A DNA stretch of 64,000 nucleotides from Pseudomonadota bacterium (GCA_002747435.1 PDPH01000049.1:31000-94999); one strand, 5' to 3'; positions 1 to 8,174 are shown, counted from the stretch's first letter. Notes: generated from the sequence alone by a model not told the origin. Numbers and translations: made by a program.

Positions 1-411
1 CGCATCACCACGATTAGACACATAATAAAGCGCATCTGGAAAATGTCCCGCTAATAAATTAAAACCAGCATAATCATCACCTTGAGCCAACACAGCTAAT
101 ATATGTTGCTCTGGTGATTGCTGGGAGCTCACACTATCGCGTACCAATAAACCGCGAGAGCGCTTAGCCGTTTGTTGGCAACGTGAATCGTACAAATTAC
201 GCACATTGGTCAGCAAAGCAAGACGCTGCTCACGGTAATTCAAGGCTAACCATGAGCCACCCGACAGCATATCGCGCCCACCAATAATACCGCGCATGTC
301 ATCCCATTCCCGTAAAGGCTGTGCCAAACGATTAAAAAATTCATCACGATTACTCGCCAAAATCAAAGGGTAATCAGGATGCTGGTGCAGCGCTAATAAA
401 ACAAAGCACAT
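1..411 (-). CDS. NRDE-family (TANGO2-like) protein, 3' part missing
   Basis: The N-terminal 137 codons are in the window and the gene runs off the left edge. The start ATG at 411 is followed at once by Cys (MCFVLLALHQHP), then by the hallmark SNRDEF motif around residues 20-25 and a GG(R)DMLSGGSW segment. These mark the NRDE / TANGO2 family, whose biochemical role in bacteria is not settled. A possible GGA ribosome binding element lies about 8 nt upstream; the other ATG nearby hits a stop after two codons. It lies 18 bp behind the riboflavin-type transporter gene on the same strand, so the two probably share the FMN-controlled transcript. Family assignment is firm; function unknown. Confidence 0.85.
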   Translation of the reverse strand, partial: MCFVLLALHQHPDYPLILASNRDEFFNRLAQPLREWDDMRGIIGGRDMLSGGSWLALNYREQRLALLTNVRNLYDSRCQQTAKRSRGLLVRDSVSSQQSPEQHILAVLAQGDDYAGFNLLAGHFPDALYYVSNRGDA

Positions 412-429
412 CAGACCATTCCAAAGAAG

Positions 430-1395
430 TTAACACTGACTATACACCCGCTGATCGCCGCATTCTGAGGGCAAATGTTGTAATAATTGATCGGTCAATG
501 CTTGTCGCTGTGCCAATAATGCAGCCAGTGTAATTAAGGCCGCTCCTATGGCCTGCACAAAACTGATCGTTGCGCCAAACGCAATGTAATTGATGGTGAT
601 CGCCGCAATGGGGAAAAACAGTTCAGCCAATGTTGCCACATGTGCCGGTACACGTTTCAAACCATAATAATAAATACTCATGCCCAAAATGCCAGCAATC
701 AGAGCCAGAGCTGCAATCTTTTCCAACGGTACATTTTTGACAATAAAGACACCAGGTTGTATCACTAAAGCCAATACGCCCAGCGTTAATAAGGCTGCTC
801 CAAAGCGAGCCAATAAAATTTGCCCGTTGTTATACCCATTATTTAACAGCCGTTTACCAAATACTGTTGCCAAACCCCAGGTAATCACGGCGACAAAAAT
901 CAGTCCATAACCCTGCCAAGCCATCGCCGCATCGCCATAACCTTGCCAAGTGTGTCGCTTGCCCAAGGCTAATAAATCTTCACCCATCATGAGCAGAGCA
1001 CCGCTAATACCCAGCAGTGCAAACACCATAAAATAGCGATTCCAGCGCTCACCCAAAATCCAACGGGCTGCAAAAATTGCCACTAATGGTTGTAATTTCT
1101 GCAACAAAATCACCACACTGGGATTATGGTAAGAAAAGGCAGCAGTAAACGCCAATGTGCCAATGGCTGAGCCTAGGCCACCAATAATAAAAATATTTAA
1201 GCCATTACCGCGCAAAGGTAAACGCCATGTTTGCTGGCGACTTGTCAGGTAAATAAACAGAGCCGCGACCAAAAACAGATGTTCAAACAGAACGATCTGC
1301 AAAGCAGGCACACCAGCTTGCATTAAAGGATAACGGATCAGCGTATCCAATGCCCAAAAGACACTGGCAAGAAAAATGGAAAAAACACCCAACAT
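430..1395 (-). CDS. EamA/DMT-family transporter, probable riboflavin importer (RibN/ImpX type)
   Basis: This 321-residue inner-membrane protein has about ten hydrophobic segments in two EamA halves; each half contains an LGE(R)W or ELFFPIAA type signature. On sequence alone the substrate would be unknown. It is the first gene behind an FMN riboswitch (1507-1651) with an intrinsic terminator at 1454-1487. FMN-riboswitch-linked EamA carriers (RibN, ImpX) are known riboflavin transporters, so riboflavin uptake is the best inference. Expression should fall when FMN is abundant. An NRDE-family gene follows 18 bp downstream. A purely metabolite-export EamA role is possible but would not explain the riboswitch. 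Confidence 0.8.
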   Translation of the reverse strand: MLGVFSIFLASVFWALDTLIRYPLMQAGVPALQIVLFEHLFLVAALFIYLTSRQQTWRLPLRGNGLNIFIIGGLGSAIGTLAFTAAFSYHNPSVVILLQKLQPLVAIFAARWILGERWNRYFMVFALLGISGALLMMGEDLLALGKRHTWQGYGDAAMAWQGYGLIFVAVITWGLATVFGKRLLNNGYNNGQILLARFGAALLTLGVLALVIQPGVFIVKNVPLEKIAALALIAGILGMSIYYYGLKRVPAHVATLAELFFPIAAITINYIAFGATISFVQAIGAALITLAALLAQRQALTDQLLQHLPSECGDQRVYSQC

Positions 1396-1453
1396 AAAAC
1401 TGTCTTCCTGTCGTTGACACTAAAAAGACAGGGCAAGCGAAAAGGCAGCCACT

Positions 1454-1487
1454 AAAAAAGCAACCCTAAGCCAAAACACAAGGGTTG
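1454..1487 (-). terminator. Intrinsic terminator of the FMN riboswitch
   Basis: On the minus strand, CAACCCT (1487-1481) and AGGGTTG (1467-1461) form a perfect 7-bp stem, followed directly by CTTTTTT (1460-1454). It lies between the FMN aptamer and the transporter start, the usual place for a transcription-terminating expression platform. Confidence 0.8.
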
Positions 1488-1506
1488 TTCTTACACTGCC
1501 TATACG

Positions 1507-1651
1507 ACTTCTTTCATCCCGACTTTAACGGTCGGCTCTGGATTTTGACCAGATCTGCTAACCTTTTGACAGCTTGCCAAAAGTGCTCGTGGGCTTGGGT
1601 AATATCAACTGTCCCCTACCACCGGTGGGGAATTTCACCCCGCCCTGAAGT
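1507..1651 (-). promoter_or_regulatory. FMN riboswitch (RFN element)
   Basis: Read on the minus strand, the segment holds the conserved RFN blocks in order: AGGGCGGGGTGAAATTCCCC, ACCGGTGGTAGGGGACAG, AAGCCCACGAGC, TTAGCAGATCTGGT, CCAGAGCCGAC and GTCGGGATGAAAGAAG. ACTTC (1651-1647) pairs with GAAGT (1511-1507) as P1. The variable arm is short (CTTTTG paired with CAAAAG). FMN binding is expected to favour the terminator at 1454-1487 and so reduce expression of the EamA transporter. Identification rests on motif matches to a well-known RNA family; a covariance-model search would settle the exact ends. Confidence 0.95.
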
Positions 1652-1689
1652 ACGAGCGTAAACAGTAACAAGATGTCAAAAGGTTAGCA
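1556..1689 (-). repeat. Perfect 16-bp inverted repeat joining leader and riboswitch core
   Basis: TGCTAACCTTTTGACA occupies 1556-1571 on the plus strand and its exact reverse complement 1674-1689. In the transcript the first arm lies about 22 nt upstream of aptamer helix P1 and the second lies inside the aptamer, covering the conserved TTAGCA before GATCTGG. Pairing of the two arms would exclude the FMN-binding fold. Confidence 0.8.
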
Positions 1690-2326
1690 AGCGACACACC
1701 AGTAAGCCTGCACGCCCGGCACTAACCGTATCCAGCAAAATATCGTGAACGCAGCTTCTGCCTCTCACCGAAGAAGTTAACCGACAAGTTTAACATAACA
1801 TGAGCATTTTGATGAATTCGCTTAAAGTAAAAAAAATAACTTTTAATTATGTAACAGCTTGAAAAACAAACACTTAAACAAGCTTTGCTAATTGACTAAA
1901 AGATTGTGAATCTGATTAAGTTTTAATTAAGCACTCTACGCTTAATCTGCGCAGCAAGGAAACACAACAACGGCAAGGGAAGCAGATCTAAGGAAACTGC
2001 CTGAAGTGATGAATCCGATTGATTCTATTGGCAATTAAAGCACCTTGATGCTAATGCACGAAGGGGCTAGCACTAGCGTATAGAGTTGGTACTCCAAGGT
2101 GAAATAATACTAAAAATAATCCTTAATTTAGCCTTCAGATATTGCTTCAACGACTAAAAATAACAAGAATCAATATCTGAAGCGCTTCTCATTTTTGATT
2201 CTAGGTAATTTTTATTTTCTTTACAATTCCCTAACTAATAAATTTTAACTATTTTTAATTTATTAACCCGGCATAAAAATATCCGACAACACATCGCATG
2301 TGACCATTGTAAAAAACGATTACTAG
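1690..2326. other. Gene-free stretch with small inverted repeats
   Basis: No convincing coding sequence was found in about 640 bases. The right half is AT-rich. Two structured spots stand out: a 61-nt element at 2041-2101 closed by CACCTTG/CAAGGTG with three small internal hairpins, and a 12-bp inverted repeat at 2133-2182. The left part should carry the promoter and 5' leader of the FMN riboswitch transcript. Confidence 0.6.
2133..2182. repeat. 12-bp perfect inverted repeat downstream of the SufB-like gene
   Basis: CTTCAGATATTG (2133-2144) and CAATATCTGAAG (2171-2182) form a perfect 12-bp stem around a 26-nt loop. It lies about 145 nt past the stop of the SufB-like gene and has no adjacent T-run, so it may be a transcript end or a processed hairpin rather than a classic terminator. 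Confidence 0.5.
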
Positions 2327-3421
2327 CTACATCGCCCCGGATTTTGCCAAATCAATCATCGCCATCACAGATGCTTTGATATTTTCGGGCAACTCGCATT
2401 CATTCAGGTTGAGAAAGCCTCTGACCAACAGACTTCTGGCATCTTCTTCGCTCACGCCTGAAGCCATTAGATAAGCAATTTTTTCTTCGCTAATCATGCC
2501 GATAGAAGCCTCGTGCGATAATTGAGCTTGGTGGTTTTTAGCCAGCAAAGCAGGGATTGAGAGAATCTCGCCGGCATCGTTAAGTTTAAGACCGTCGCAG
2601 CCCAAAAAGCCTTTGCTGTTGCCGATCTCGCCAATTAAGCGGGCATTATTGGTAATGCTGCCGCCAGCCGAGACCATGCGGCTGATGCTTTCGGATTGTG
2701 CGCCTTCACCTTGTAAGTAGATTTCGCTATCCATGATTCTATGTGAGTCAGTCGGTGCAAAAACAATCGTTTCGTCTTTATTGCTAGCGCCTGCACCGAT
2801 ATAGGTTTTACTTTCGGTGTAGTGCTGTTTGGTTGGGTTAATAACAATTTCCGTGCTGGTTGAGCTGGCATTTTTATCTAATTGGGTGCGGGAATAACTA
2901 TCAATCTGCATATTTTTGCCCCAATGCTCGACTGATAGCGAATTGTACACTGCATTTTCTTGTAGATAGGTTTCATTGATGGAAATGTGGTGTCCTGCAT
3001 GTACTGAATCTGGCACGGTGGAGCCTGAAATAACATTGGCCTTGGCGTTTTTGCCAATAACCACGATATTGTGGGTAAACTGCCGCCCCTGCGGAATTTC
3101 TAAAATGGAGAAGGTCTGCACGGGCAAATCAACTTCTGCCCCATCTTGCACATAAACAAAGTGCCCAATAGGATCGTCCAGCAATTCAGATGCTTGCTTA
3201 ACATGCTCGTTTTCCTCAGGCTTTATCAGATTAAACATTAAATCCTGTACCCAGTCATAGTGGCTTAACGCTTCTTTTAGCGGCAATACCACCACATTGT
3301 TATCACTGCTTTCGCTGAGTCTGACTTCTCTATCAATAATGACACAAGTCCCGGCTCGTTGCTGGTACTTATATCCCACGTCCTGCAATAACGATTTTTC
3401 CTGTTCTGTTATATGGTTCAT
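2327..3421 (-). CDS. SufB/SufD-family Fe-S scaffold protein, short form
   Basis: The 364-residue protein is shorter than E. coli SufB or SufD and looks like the compact SufB of minimal (SMS-type) systems. It would form the beta-helical scaffold that builds Fe-S clusters in the cytosol with the SufC ATPase encoded 76 bp upstream. The C-terminal part keeps GFLGCDGL, aligning with the SufB Cys of the TQCD motif (E. coli Cys405), and HEASIG, matching the SufB HEA motif with its essential Glu. These features favour a SufB-like over a SufD-like role. No sufA, sufS, sufE or sufD lies nearby. A good ribosome binding site is hard to see, but the start is well placed in the 76-bp gap. Confidence 0.85.
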   Translation of the reverse strand: MNHITEQEKSLLQDVGYKYQQRAGTCVIIDREVRLSESSDNNVVVLPLKEALSHYDWVQDLMFNLIKPEENEHVKQASELLDDPIGHFVYVQDGAEVDLPVQTFSILEIPQGRQFTHNIVVIGKNAKANVISGSTVPDSVHAGHHISINETYLQENAVYNSLSVEHWGKNMQIDSYSRTQLDKNASSTSTEIVINPTKQHYTESKTYIGAGASNKDETIVFAPTDSHRIMDSEIYLQGEGAQSESISRMVSAGGSITNNARLIGEIGNSKGFLGCDGLKLNDAGEILSIPALLAKNHQAQLSHEASIGMISEEKIAYLMASGVSEEDARSLLVRGFLNLNECELPENIKASVMAMIDLAKSGAM

Positions 3422-3497
3422 CGTGTTTTCCTCTTCCAGTGATTTAATTTTTATTTAATCTGTTGGCTCGTTGTATTTCTTACCCTGACTCAAACTA

Positions 3498-4235
3498 TCA
3501 AGGCACTGTGTAGCCATGTTGTTTAATATGAGCAAACAGGACTTTGGGACTGTCAGAATGGACAATTTTGCCGTCTATCATCATATGCGCCCTATCTGCC
3601 TGAATGTAATCCAGAATCAGTCCCGTGTGGGTAATAATCAGAGCCGAACGCCTGACCTTGGTGTGAATGCCATTTTTTGCAATCACTTTTTTACTGTGTA
3701 TAAGACGGTTAATCGCCTTGCCAATGGCCATAATATGTTCTAAGTCCACGCCGCTTTCAGGTTCATCAAACAGTAATAACTGCGGGTCTTGTAAGTAGAT
3801 TTTTAGCACTTCCCAGCGTTTGATTTCCCCGCCGGAAAAGCCGACATTGACCTCTCGGTTAGTCAATTTATTGAGATCCAATGCTGTCAATTCCTGTATG
3901 TAATCGGCATGATTGGGCAGTAAGGCAACAAAATTGCTTAAACTCACCCCATCCAATGCCGGTGGTCGTTGAAAGGTCATGCCAATCCCCAGATTAGCGC
4001 GTTCGGTGACCGACAGACGCTCGATGCGCTGGTTGTGATAATGAATTTCACCTGAGCGGACTACAAATGGCGGCAATCCCATAATCGCTGACAACAGCGA
4101 TGACTTACCGCTGCCATTTGCCCCGAGTAAAACGTGCAACTCACCCTCGTTAACCGTTAAGTTAATGTTATCTAAAATCGTCTTTCCGGCAGCAGAAACG
4201 GACAAATCCTTGAGTTGCAACTTATAGTCACTCAT
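3498..4235 (-). CDS. sufC: SufC-like Fe-S assembly ABC ATPase
   Basis: A soluble ABC-type ATPase of 245 residues that would drive conformational change of its SufB-like partner. Visible motifs are Walker A GANGSGKSS (about residues 38-46), signature FSGGEIKR, Walker B LLLFDEPESGVD and switch His in ITHTG. The lack of membrane-transporter neighbours and the SufC-typical DEPESGVD support SufC over a transport ATPase. The start is preceded by GAGGTGAT. It is the first gene of a two-gene unit with the SufB-like protein. An iron-type control region lies upstream at 4287-4327. Confidence 0.9.
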   Translation of the reverse strand: MSDYKLQLKDLSVSAAGKTILDNINLTVNEGELHVLLGANGSGKSSLLSAIMGLPPFVVRSGEIHYHNQRIERLSVTERANLGIGMTFQRPPALDGVSLSNFVALLPNHADYIQELTALDLNKLTNREVNVGFSGGEIKRWEVLKIYLQDPQLLLFDEPESGVDLEHIMAIGKAINRLIHSKKVIAKNGIHTKVRRSALIITHTGLILDYIQADRAHMMIDGKIVHSDSPKVLFAHIKQHGYTVP

Positions 4236-4286
4236 AGTGCAATCACCTCATTTGTTATAGTGAAGTCAATGGTATTACTAATGAGA

Positions 4287-4327
4287 CTAGCATATTATGC
4301 TAGCTACTGATAATGAGAATTGCTCTC
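4287..4327. promoter_or_regulatory. Palindrome and Fur-like box upstream of sufC
   Basis: Two candidate operators lie between the divergent sufC-like and liuA genes. At 4287-4303 there is a 17-bp palindrome, CTAGCATA-T-TATGCTAG. At 4309-4327, GATAATGAGAATTGCTCTC matches the classic 19-bp Fur consensus at 14 positions as I count it, with the left half perfect. Iron control of a SUF unit would be biologically sensible; no regulator gene is in the window. Confidence 0.5.
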
Positions 4328-4369
4328 ACTTAAAGTGATCAACTGGTTAAAGCGGCTTAGCTTCTTGTA

Positions 4370-4393
4370 TTGACGTTAACGTAAACGTAAATT
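4370..4393 (+). promoter_or_regulatory. LiuR-like operator upstream of liuA
   Basis: The segment contains TTGACGTTAACGTAAACG, with a perfect ACGTTAACGT palindrome at 4373-4382 overlapping a second ACGT-AAACGT repeat. It resembles, from memory, the operator of the MerR-family regulator LiuR that controls branched-chain amino acid breakdown. It lies about 60 bp before the isovaleryl-CoA dehydrogenase gene, a typical LiuR target. Confidence 0.5.
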
Positions 4394-4450
4394 ACCATGC
4401 AGGTTACCTATACCACTGCTCAGCCGTTCTTATCATCATGAGGTTAACCA

Positions 4451-5614
4451 ATGAGTCACTACCCTTCTTTAAATTTTGATCTGGGCGAATCCATCGACAT
4501 GCTGCGCGATGCTGTGCAGGATTTTGCTGGACGCGAAATTGCGCCACAAGCGGCTGATATTGATCGCAGCAATGAATTTCCTAATGAACTTTGGCCAAAA
4601 CTGGGCGATATGGGCTTGCTTGGCATGACAGCACCAGAAAGCTACGGTGGTAGTGACATGGGCTATCTGGCACATATTATTGTGATGGAAGAAATCAGTC
4701 GTGCTTCTGCTTCGGTGGGCTTGAGTTATGGCGCACATTCCAATTTGTGCGTCAATCAAATCAATCGTAATGGCAATGCCACACAAAAAGAAAAATACCT
4801 GCCCAAGTTGATTGCAGGCGAACACATTGGCGCACTAGCCATGTCTGAGCCAGGTGCAGGTTCGGATGTTGTCAGCATGCGCTTGAAAGCGGAGAAAAAA
4901 GGCGATCGTTATATTCTCAATGGCAGCAAAATGTGGATTACCAATGGGCCGGATGCAGATGTGATTGTGGTATACGCCAAGACTGATCCTGAAGCACATG
5001 CTAAAGGCATTACGACCTTTTTAGTCGAAAAGTCTTTCGGCTTTAAAGTCGCACAAAAGCTGGATAAATTAGGGATGCGTGGCTCAAATACCGGCGAATT
5101 GGTATTTGAAGATGTTGAAGTACCTGAAGAGAATGTCTTAGGCGAAGTCGGCAAAGGTGTGCGCGTATTAATGAGTGGCTTGGATTATGAGCGTGCTGTA
5201 CTCGCAGCAGGACCACTGGGCATTATGCAAGCCTGTATGGATGTCGTTGTACCTTATATTCATGAACGTCAGCAGTTTGGACAAGCCATCGGTGAATTCC
5301 AGTTGATTCAGGGCAAGATAGCGGATATGTATACGACGCTGAACGCCTGTCGCGCTTATGTATATGCCGTGGGTCGGGCTTGTGACCGAGGTGAAACCTC
5401 GCGCAAAGATGCAGCCGGAGCGATTTTATACGCAGCAGAAAAGGCCACACAAATGGCATTGGATGCCATCCAAATACTAGGCGGCAATGGTTATATGAAT
5501 GAATATCCCAGCGGACGCTTACTGCGTGATGCCAAATTGTATGAAATTGGCGCGGGTACTTCTGAAATTCGCCGCATGTTAATTGGTCGAGAGCTTTTTA
5601 ATGAAACCCGTTAA
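4451..5614 (+). CDS. liuA: Isovaleryl-CoA dehydrogenase
   Basis: A 387-residue FAD enzyme that oxidises isovaleryl-CoA to 3-methylcrotonyl-CoA in leucine degradation and passes electrons to ETF. Diagnostic stretches are [33 protein letters not shown] for FAD/substrate binding, [10 protein letters not shown], and [13 protein letters not shown], where Glu247 sits at the position of the catalytic Glu typical of isovaleryl-CoA dehydrogenases (not the C-terminal Glu of medium-chain enzymes). GAGG lies 7 nt before the start. The rest of the usual liu set (carboxylase, hydratase, lyase) is absent nearby, so the gene stands alone behind a LiuR-like site; other pathway genes may be elsewhere. Confidence 0.93.
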   Translation: MSHYPSLNFDLGESIDMLRDAVQDFAGREIAPQAADIDRSNEFPNELWPKLGDMGLLGMTAPESYGGSDMGYLAHIIVMEEISRASASVGLSYGAHSNLCVNQINRNGNATQKEKYLPKLIAGEHIGALAMSEPGAGSDVVSMRLKAEKKGDRYILNGSKMWITNGPDADVIVVYAKTDPEAHAKGITTFLVEKSFGFKVAQKLDKLGMRGSNTGELVFEDVEVPEENVLGEVGKGVRVLMSGLDYERAVLAAGPLGIMQACMDVVVPYIHERQQFGQAIGEFQLIQGKIADMYTTLNACRAYVYAVGRACDRGETSRKDAAGAILYAAEKATQMALDAIQILGGNGYMNEYPSGRLLRDAKLYEIGAGTSEIRRMLIGRELFNETR

Positions 5615-5669
5615 ACTTCAGTAAATTCAGTAAATGCTGACCCAATATTTAACTTATTCCAATCCTTAA

Positions 5670-5704
5670 GGCGTTTGTGGCTTTAAGCCGCGCCACAAGC
5701 CGCC
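5670..5704 (+). terminator. GC-rich hairpin after liuA
   Basis: GGCGTTTGTGGC (5670-5681) pairs with GCCACAAGCCGCC (5692-5704) with a single bulge. It lies 55 bp after the liuA stop. There is no good T-run, so a Rho-assisted or weak terminator is likely. Confidence 0.5.
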
Positions 5705-5898
5705 TTTGCCGACACTTTTAAGCACAGTTTCCTTATCAAGCTATGCGGACTAGGCTTGTAGGCTGTCATTAAAAAAACCTAGCATTCCAATCAACTAAAG
5801 ACCGTCACAAATTGATATTTATCATCTTTTAAATGATTTAAATAAGCATAGAATAATATTTTGATGAACAACTGATTTCACTAGCGACGAGGTGATAA

Positions 5899-7218
5899 AT
5901 GAATGAAGCGTTTGGCGGTATGAACCGTCGGAGATTTTTGACACTGGCTGCCGGAGGCGTAGCTGGTTTGGCACTAGGGTTGCCGCAAGCCCATGCAGCA
6001 AAAGTCAAAACCAAAGCGCGTATTGTCATTGTCGGTGCAGGCGCAGCAGGTTTGGCACTAGCCAACCGGCTGGCTAATCGTCTTGACGGTGCGACCATCA
6101 CATTAGTTGATCAACGAAAACACCACTATTATCAGCCAGGTTTCACACTAGTCGCCGGTGGTCTTAAAGCTCAAAACTATCCTATTAGCACCACCGCTGA
6201 ATGGCTTCCCAAGGAGGCAACATGGCTAGCAGAAGCCGCCGTAGAAATTGATCCCGAAGCCAAGAAAGTAGTCACCGCCAGCGGCAAAACACTGCCTTAT
6301 GATTATCTATTGGTAGCAACTGGATTGCAGTTGGATTACGCAGCCATTGAAGGCATGTCATTGGATTTGATTGGTACCAATGGTATTGGCTCACTTTATG
6401 CCGGTCCTGAGTATGCTTACAAAACTTGGCAATTGATGGACAAATTCACAGATACCGGCGGGGTAGGTTTATTTTTCCGTCCGGCGACTGAAATGAAGTG
6501 CGCGGGCGCGCCTTTAAAATACACCTTCATTACAGATGATTATGCACGCCGCAAAGGTACACGCGACAAAATTGCCATTCACTATCGTGCTCATGGCAAT
6601 AACTTATTTTCTGTACCGATTGTGCATGAAAAGGTACGTATGTTATTCAATGAGCGTGGTGTTGATACACAGTACCACCGTGTCCTGACTGCAATTGATC
6701 CGGGCAAACGTATCGCAACCTTTAAAACACCCGAAGGTACACAAGAAGAATCATTTGACTTTACCAATGTCATTCCTCCCATGCATGCGCCCGATGTTGT
6801 AATGAACTCTCCCCTGCCTTGGCAAACAGGCAAGTGGGCTAAGGAAGGCTCGGCAGAAGTCGATAAACAAACCTTACGCCATGTACGTTACCCTGAAATC
6901 TTTGCAGTAGGTGACATTGCTGGCGTACCCAAAGGAAAAACTGCCGCCAGTGTCAAATGGCAAGTTCCTGTTGCCGTTGATCACTTAGTCGCTGACATCA
7001 ATGGTAGCCAGTCCGATGAAATCTATAATGGTTATACCTCCTGTCCGATGATTACCCGGATTGGGCGTGCCATGCTGGTTGAATTTGATTATAACAACAA
7101 CCTAACGCCCTCTTTCCCGGGCATTATTGCACCATTAGAAGAGCTATGGGTATCTTGGCTAATGAAGGAAATCGCTTTAAAACCCACCTATTACGCTATG
7201 GTACGCGGCGATGCTTAA
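5899..7218 (+). CDS. sqr: Tat-exported sulfide:quinone oxidoreductase-like flavoprotein
   Basis: The 439-residue protein starts with a twin-arginine signal (NRRRFLT at residues 9-15, hydrophobic stretch, AHA cleavage site), then a Rossmann FAD motif IVIVGAGAAGLALANRL (about 42-58) and a second dinucleotide-type YDYLLVATG. Two cysteines remain in the whole protein: Cys201 in MKCAGAPLK and Cys382 in YTSCPMI, the two redox Cys conserved in sulfide:quinone oxidoreductases; the third Cys of type I enzymes is absent. It would oxidise sulfide and pass electrons to quinone on the periplasmic membrane face. GAGGTGAT precedes the start. A small membrane protein follows 13 bp later. The SQR subtype is not assigned with certainty; a flavocytochrome c-like sulfide dehydrogenase is less likely because of the CAGAP motif. 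Confidence 0.88.
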   Translation: MNEAFGGMNRRRFLTLAAGGVAGLALGLPQAHAAKVKTKARIVIVGAGAAGLALANRLANRLDGATITLVDQRKHHYYQPGFTLVAGGLKAQNYPISTTAEWLPKEATWLAEAAVEIDPEAKKVVTASGKTLPYDYLLVATGLQLDYAAIEGMSLDLIGTNGIGSLYAGPEYAYKTWQLMDKFTDTGGVGLFFRPATEMKCAGAPLKYTFITDDYARRKGTRDKIAIHYRAHGNNLFSVPIVHEKVRMLFNERGVDTQYHRVLTAIDPGKRIATFKTPEGTQEESFDFTNVIPPMHAPDVVMNSPLPWQTGKWAKEGSAEVDKQTLRHVRYPEIFAVGDIAGVPKGKTAASVKWQVPVAVDHLVADINGSQSDEIYNGYTSCPMITRIGRAMLVEFDYNNNLTPSFPGIIAPLEELWVSWLMKEIALKPTYYAMVRGDA

Positions 7219-7231
7219 TGAGGAGTAAACC

Positions 7232-7606
7232 ATGAAAGATCTGAGTTTAGGCATGTTAATTGCCGTTTTTGAAGAAATGTTTGGTAAAGGTTTATTTTGG
7301 TTATTAGTGACCATTGCGGTACTGATTACACTAGCCTTTCTGTATGTCTTACTACGCGAGCGTCGTTTGGAAGAAAGTCGCCTAGTCCGCGCCCATTTTT
7401 GGGGACCTATTGGCGCTGTGCTCGCAATTGCCATCGTCTTATTTGTCACCAGTTCGGGACTCAGTTCCATGGGAGGTCCCATTGACATTATTACCCTAGC
7501 ATTGATTGGTATTTATGGCGGTATTGGCCTGACCATGTGGGCGTATGTGCTGCAATTTTTCTTTGGCAAGAAAAAACAGACACTTGAGCAAACTGAGCAG
7601 ACTTAA
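7232..7606 (+). CDS. DUF5368-like small membrane protein paired with SQR
   Basis: A 124-residue protein with three to four predicted transmembrane segments (about residues 20-42, 52-75 and 85-112). The N-terminal LGMLIAVFEEMFGKGLFW and the GGPIDIITLALIGI segment resemble DUF5368 proteins as I remember them. It sits 13 bp behind the SQR gene with GAGGAG before its ATG, so it is very likely cotranscribed. It could anchor or electronically couple the flavoprotein at the membrane; this is inference from context only. Confidence 0.7.
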   Translation: MKDLSLGMLIAVFEEMFGKGLFWLLVTIAVLITLAFLYVLLRERRLEESRLVRAHFWGPIGAVLAIAIVLFVTSSGLSSMGGPIDIITLALIGIYGGIGLTMWAYVLQFFFGKKKQTLEQTEQT

Positions 7607-7641
7607 ATCAAAGTCACTGACAATCTGTGGCATGTACACTA

Positions 7642-7675
7642 CTCCACCTCAATGCTTTAAAAAAGTGAGGTGGAG
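7642..7675. terminator. Perfect 10-bp hairpin after the SQR operon
   Basis: CTCCACCTCA (7642-7651) and TGAGGTGGAG (7666-7675) form a perfect 10-bp stem with a 14-nt AT-rich loop, 36 bp after the DUF5368-like gene. No T-run follows. Confidence 0.6.
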
Positions 7676-7811
7676 AACTGGCACTTATAAGGTCTATGCT
7701 ATATATCTTATGGCAGCTCGACTCATATTACTTCACATCAAACCTCCTCAACTCAGCTTATTTGCATTAAACTTAGTACTTGTTCGATAGCAATTTCAGA
7801 TAGGTATCAGT

Positions 7812-8129
7812 ATGAGCAGTACGGTTATGATTAGTTTCGGGGCAAATCGTGAGTACAGTTTTGCAGTTCACGAACAAGATATACAAGACATTAGCAAAGC
7901 CGACGCACGAGATTGGTTAGCGAATGAATTTGAAGAACTAGAGTGCGTCCCTAGCAATCCAGTCGGCAAAATCCTGTTGCTTGATATGGTTCTAAATGTT
8001 GCCAAATACGGCGGTGAAGAACGCTTTAAAGCGCATGATGAGTGGGCGCAACATTTCGCTAAGGTTGTTGCTGTGGCACTAAAACGTTCTGTAATACACA
8101 TTGACATCCAAGAACAAACCGTTGCTTAA
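7812..8129 (+). CDS. Hypothetical small acidic protein
   Basis: A 105-residue soluble protein I do not recognise. It is rich in acidic residues and Ala, has no signal peptide or membrane segment, and shows a DARDWLANEFEELE helix-like stretch followed by GKILLLDMVLNVAKYG. AGGTATCAGT precedes the ATG. It stands alone between the SQR unit and the VapBC pair. Codon use looks like the neighbouring genes, so I take it as real. Confidence 0.6.
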   Translation: MSSTVMISFGANREYSFAVHEQDIQDISKADARDWLANEFEELECVPSNPVGKILLLDMVLNVAKYGGEERFKAHDEWAQHFAKVVAVALKRSVIHIDIQEQTVA

Positions 8130-8174
8130 GCAAAACGTATAAAGTTAAACAGGTTTTTTGCTGACGTAGCCCAA

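Noticed and set aside
2041..2101. tRNA gene
   Set aside because: The 7-bp closing stem and three hairpins look like a cloverleaf, but there is no T-loop TTCGA, no proper anticodon arm of 5 bp with 7-nt loop, and no CCA context.
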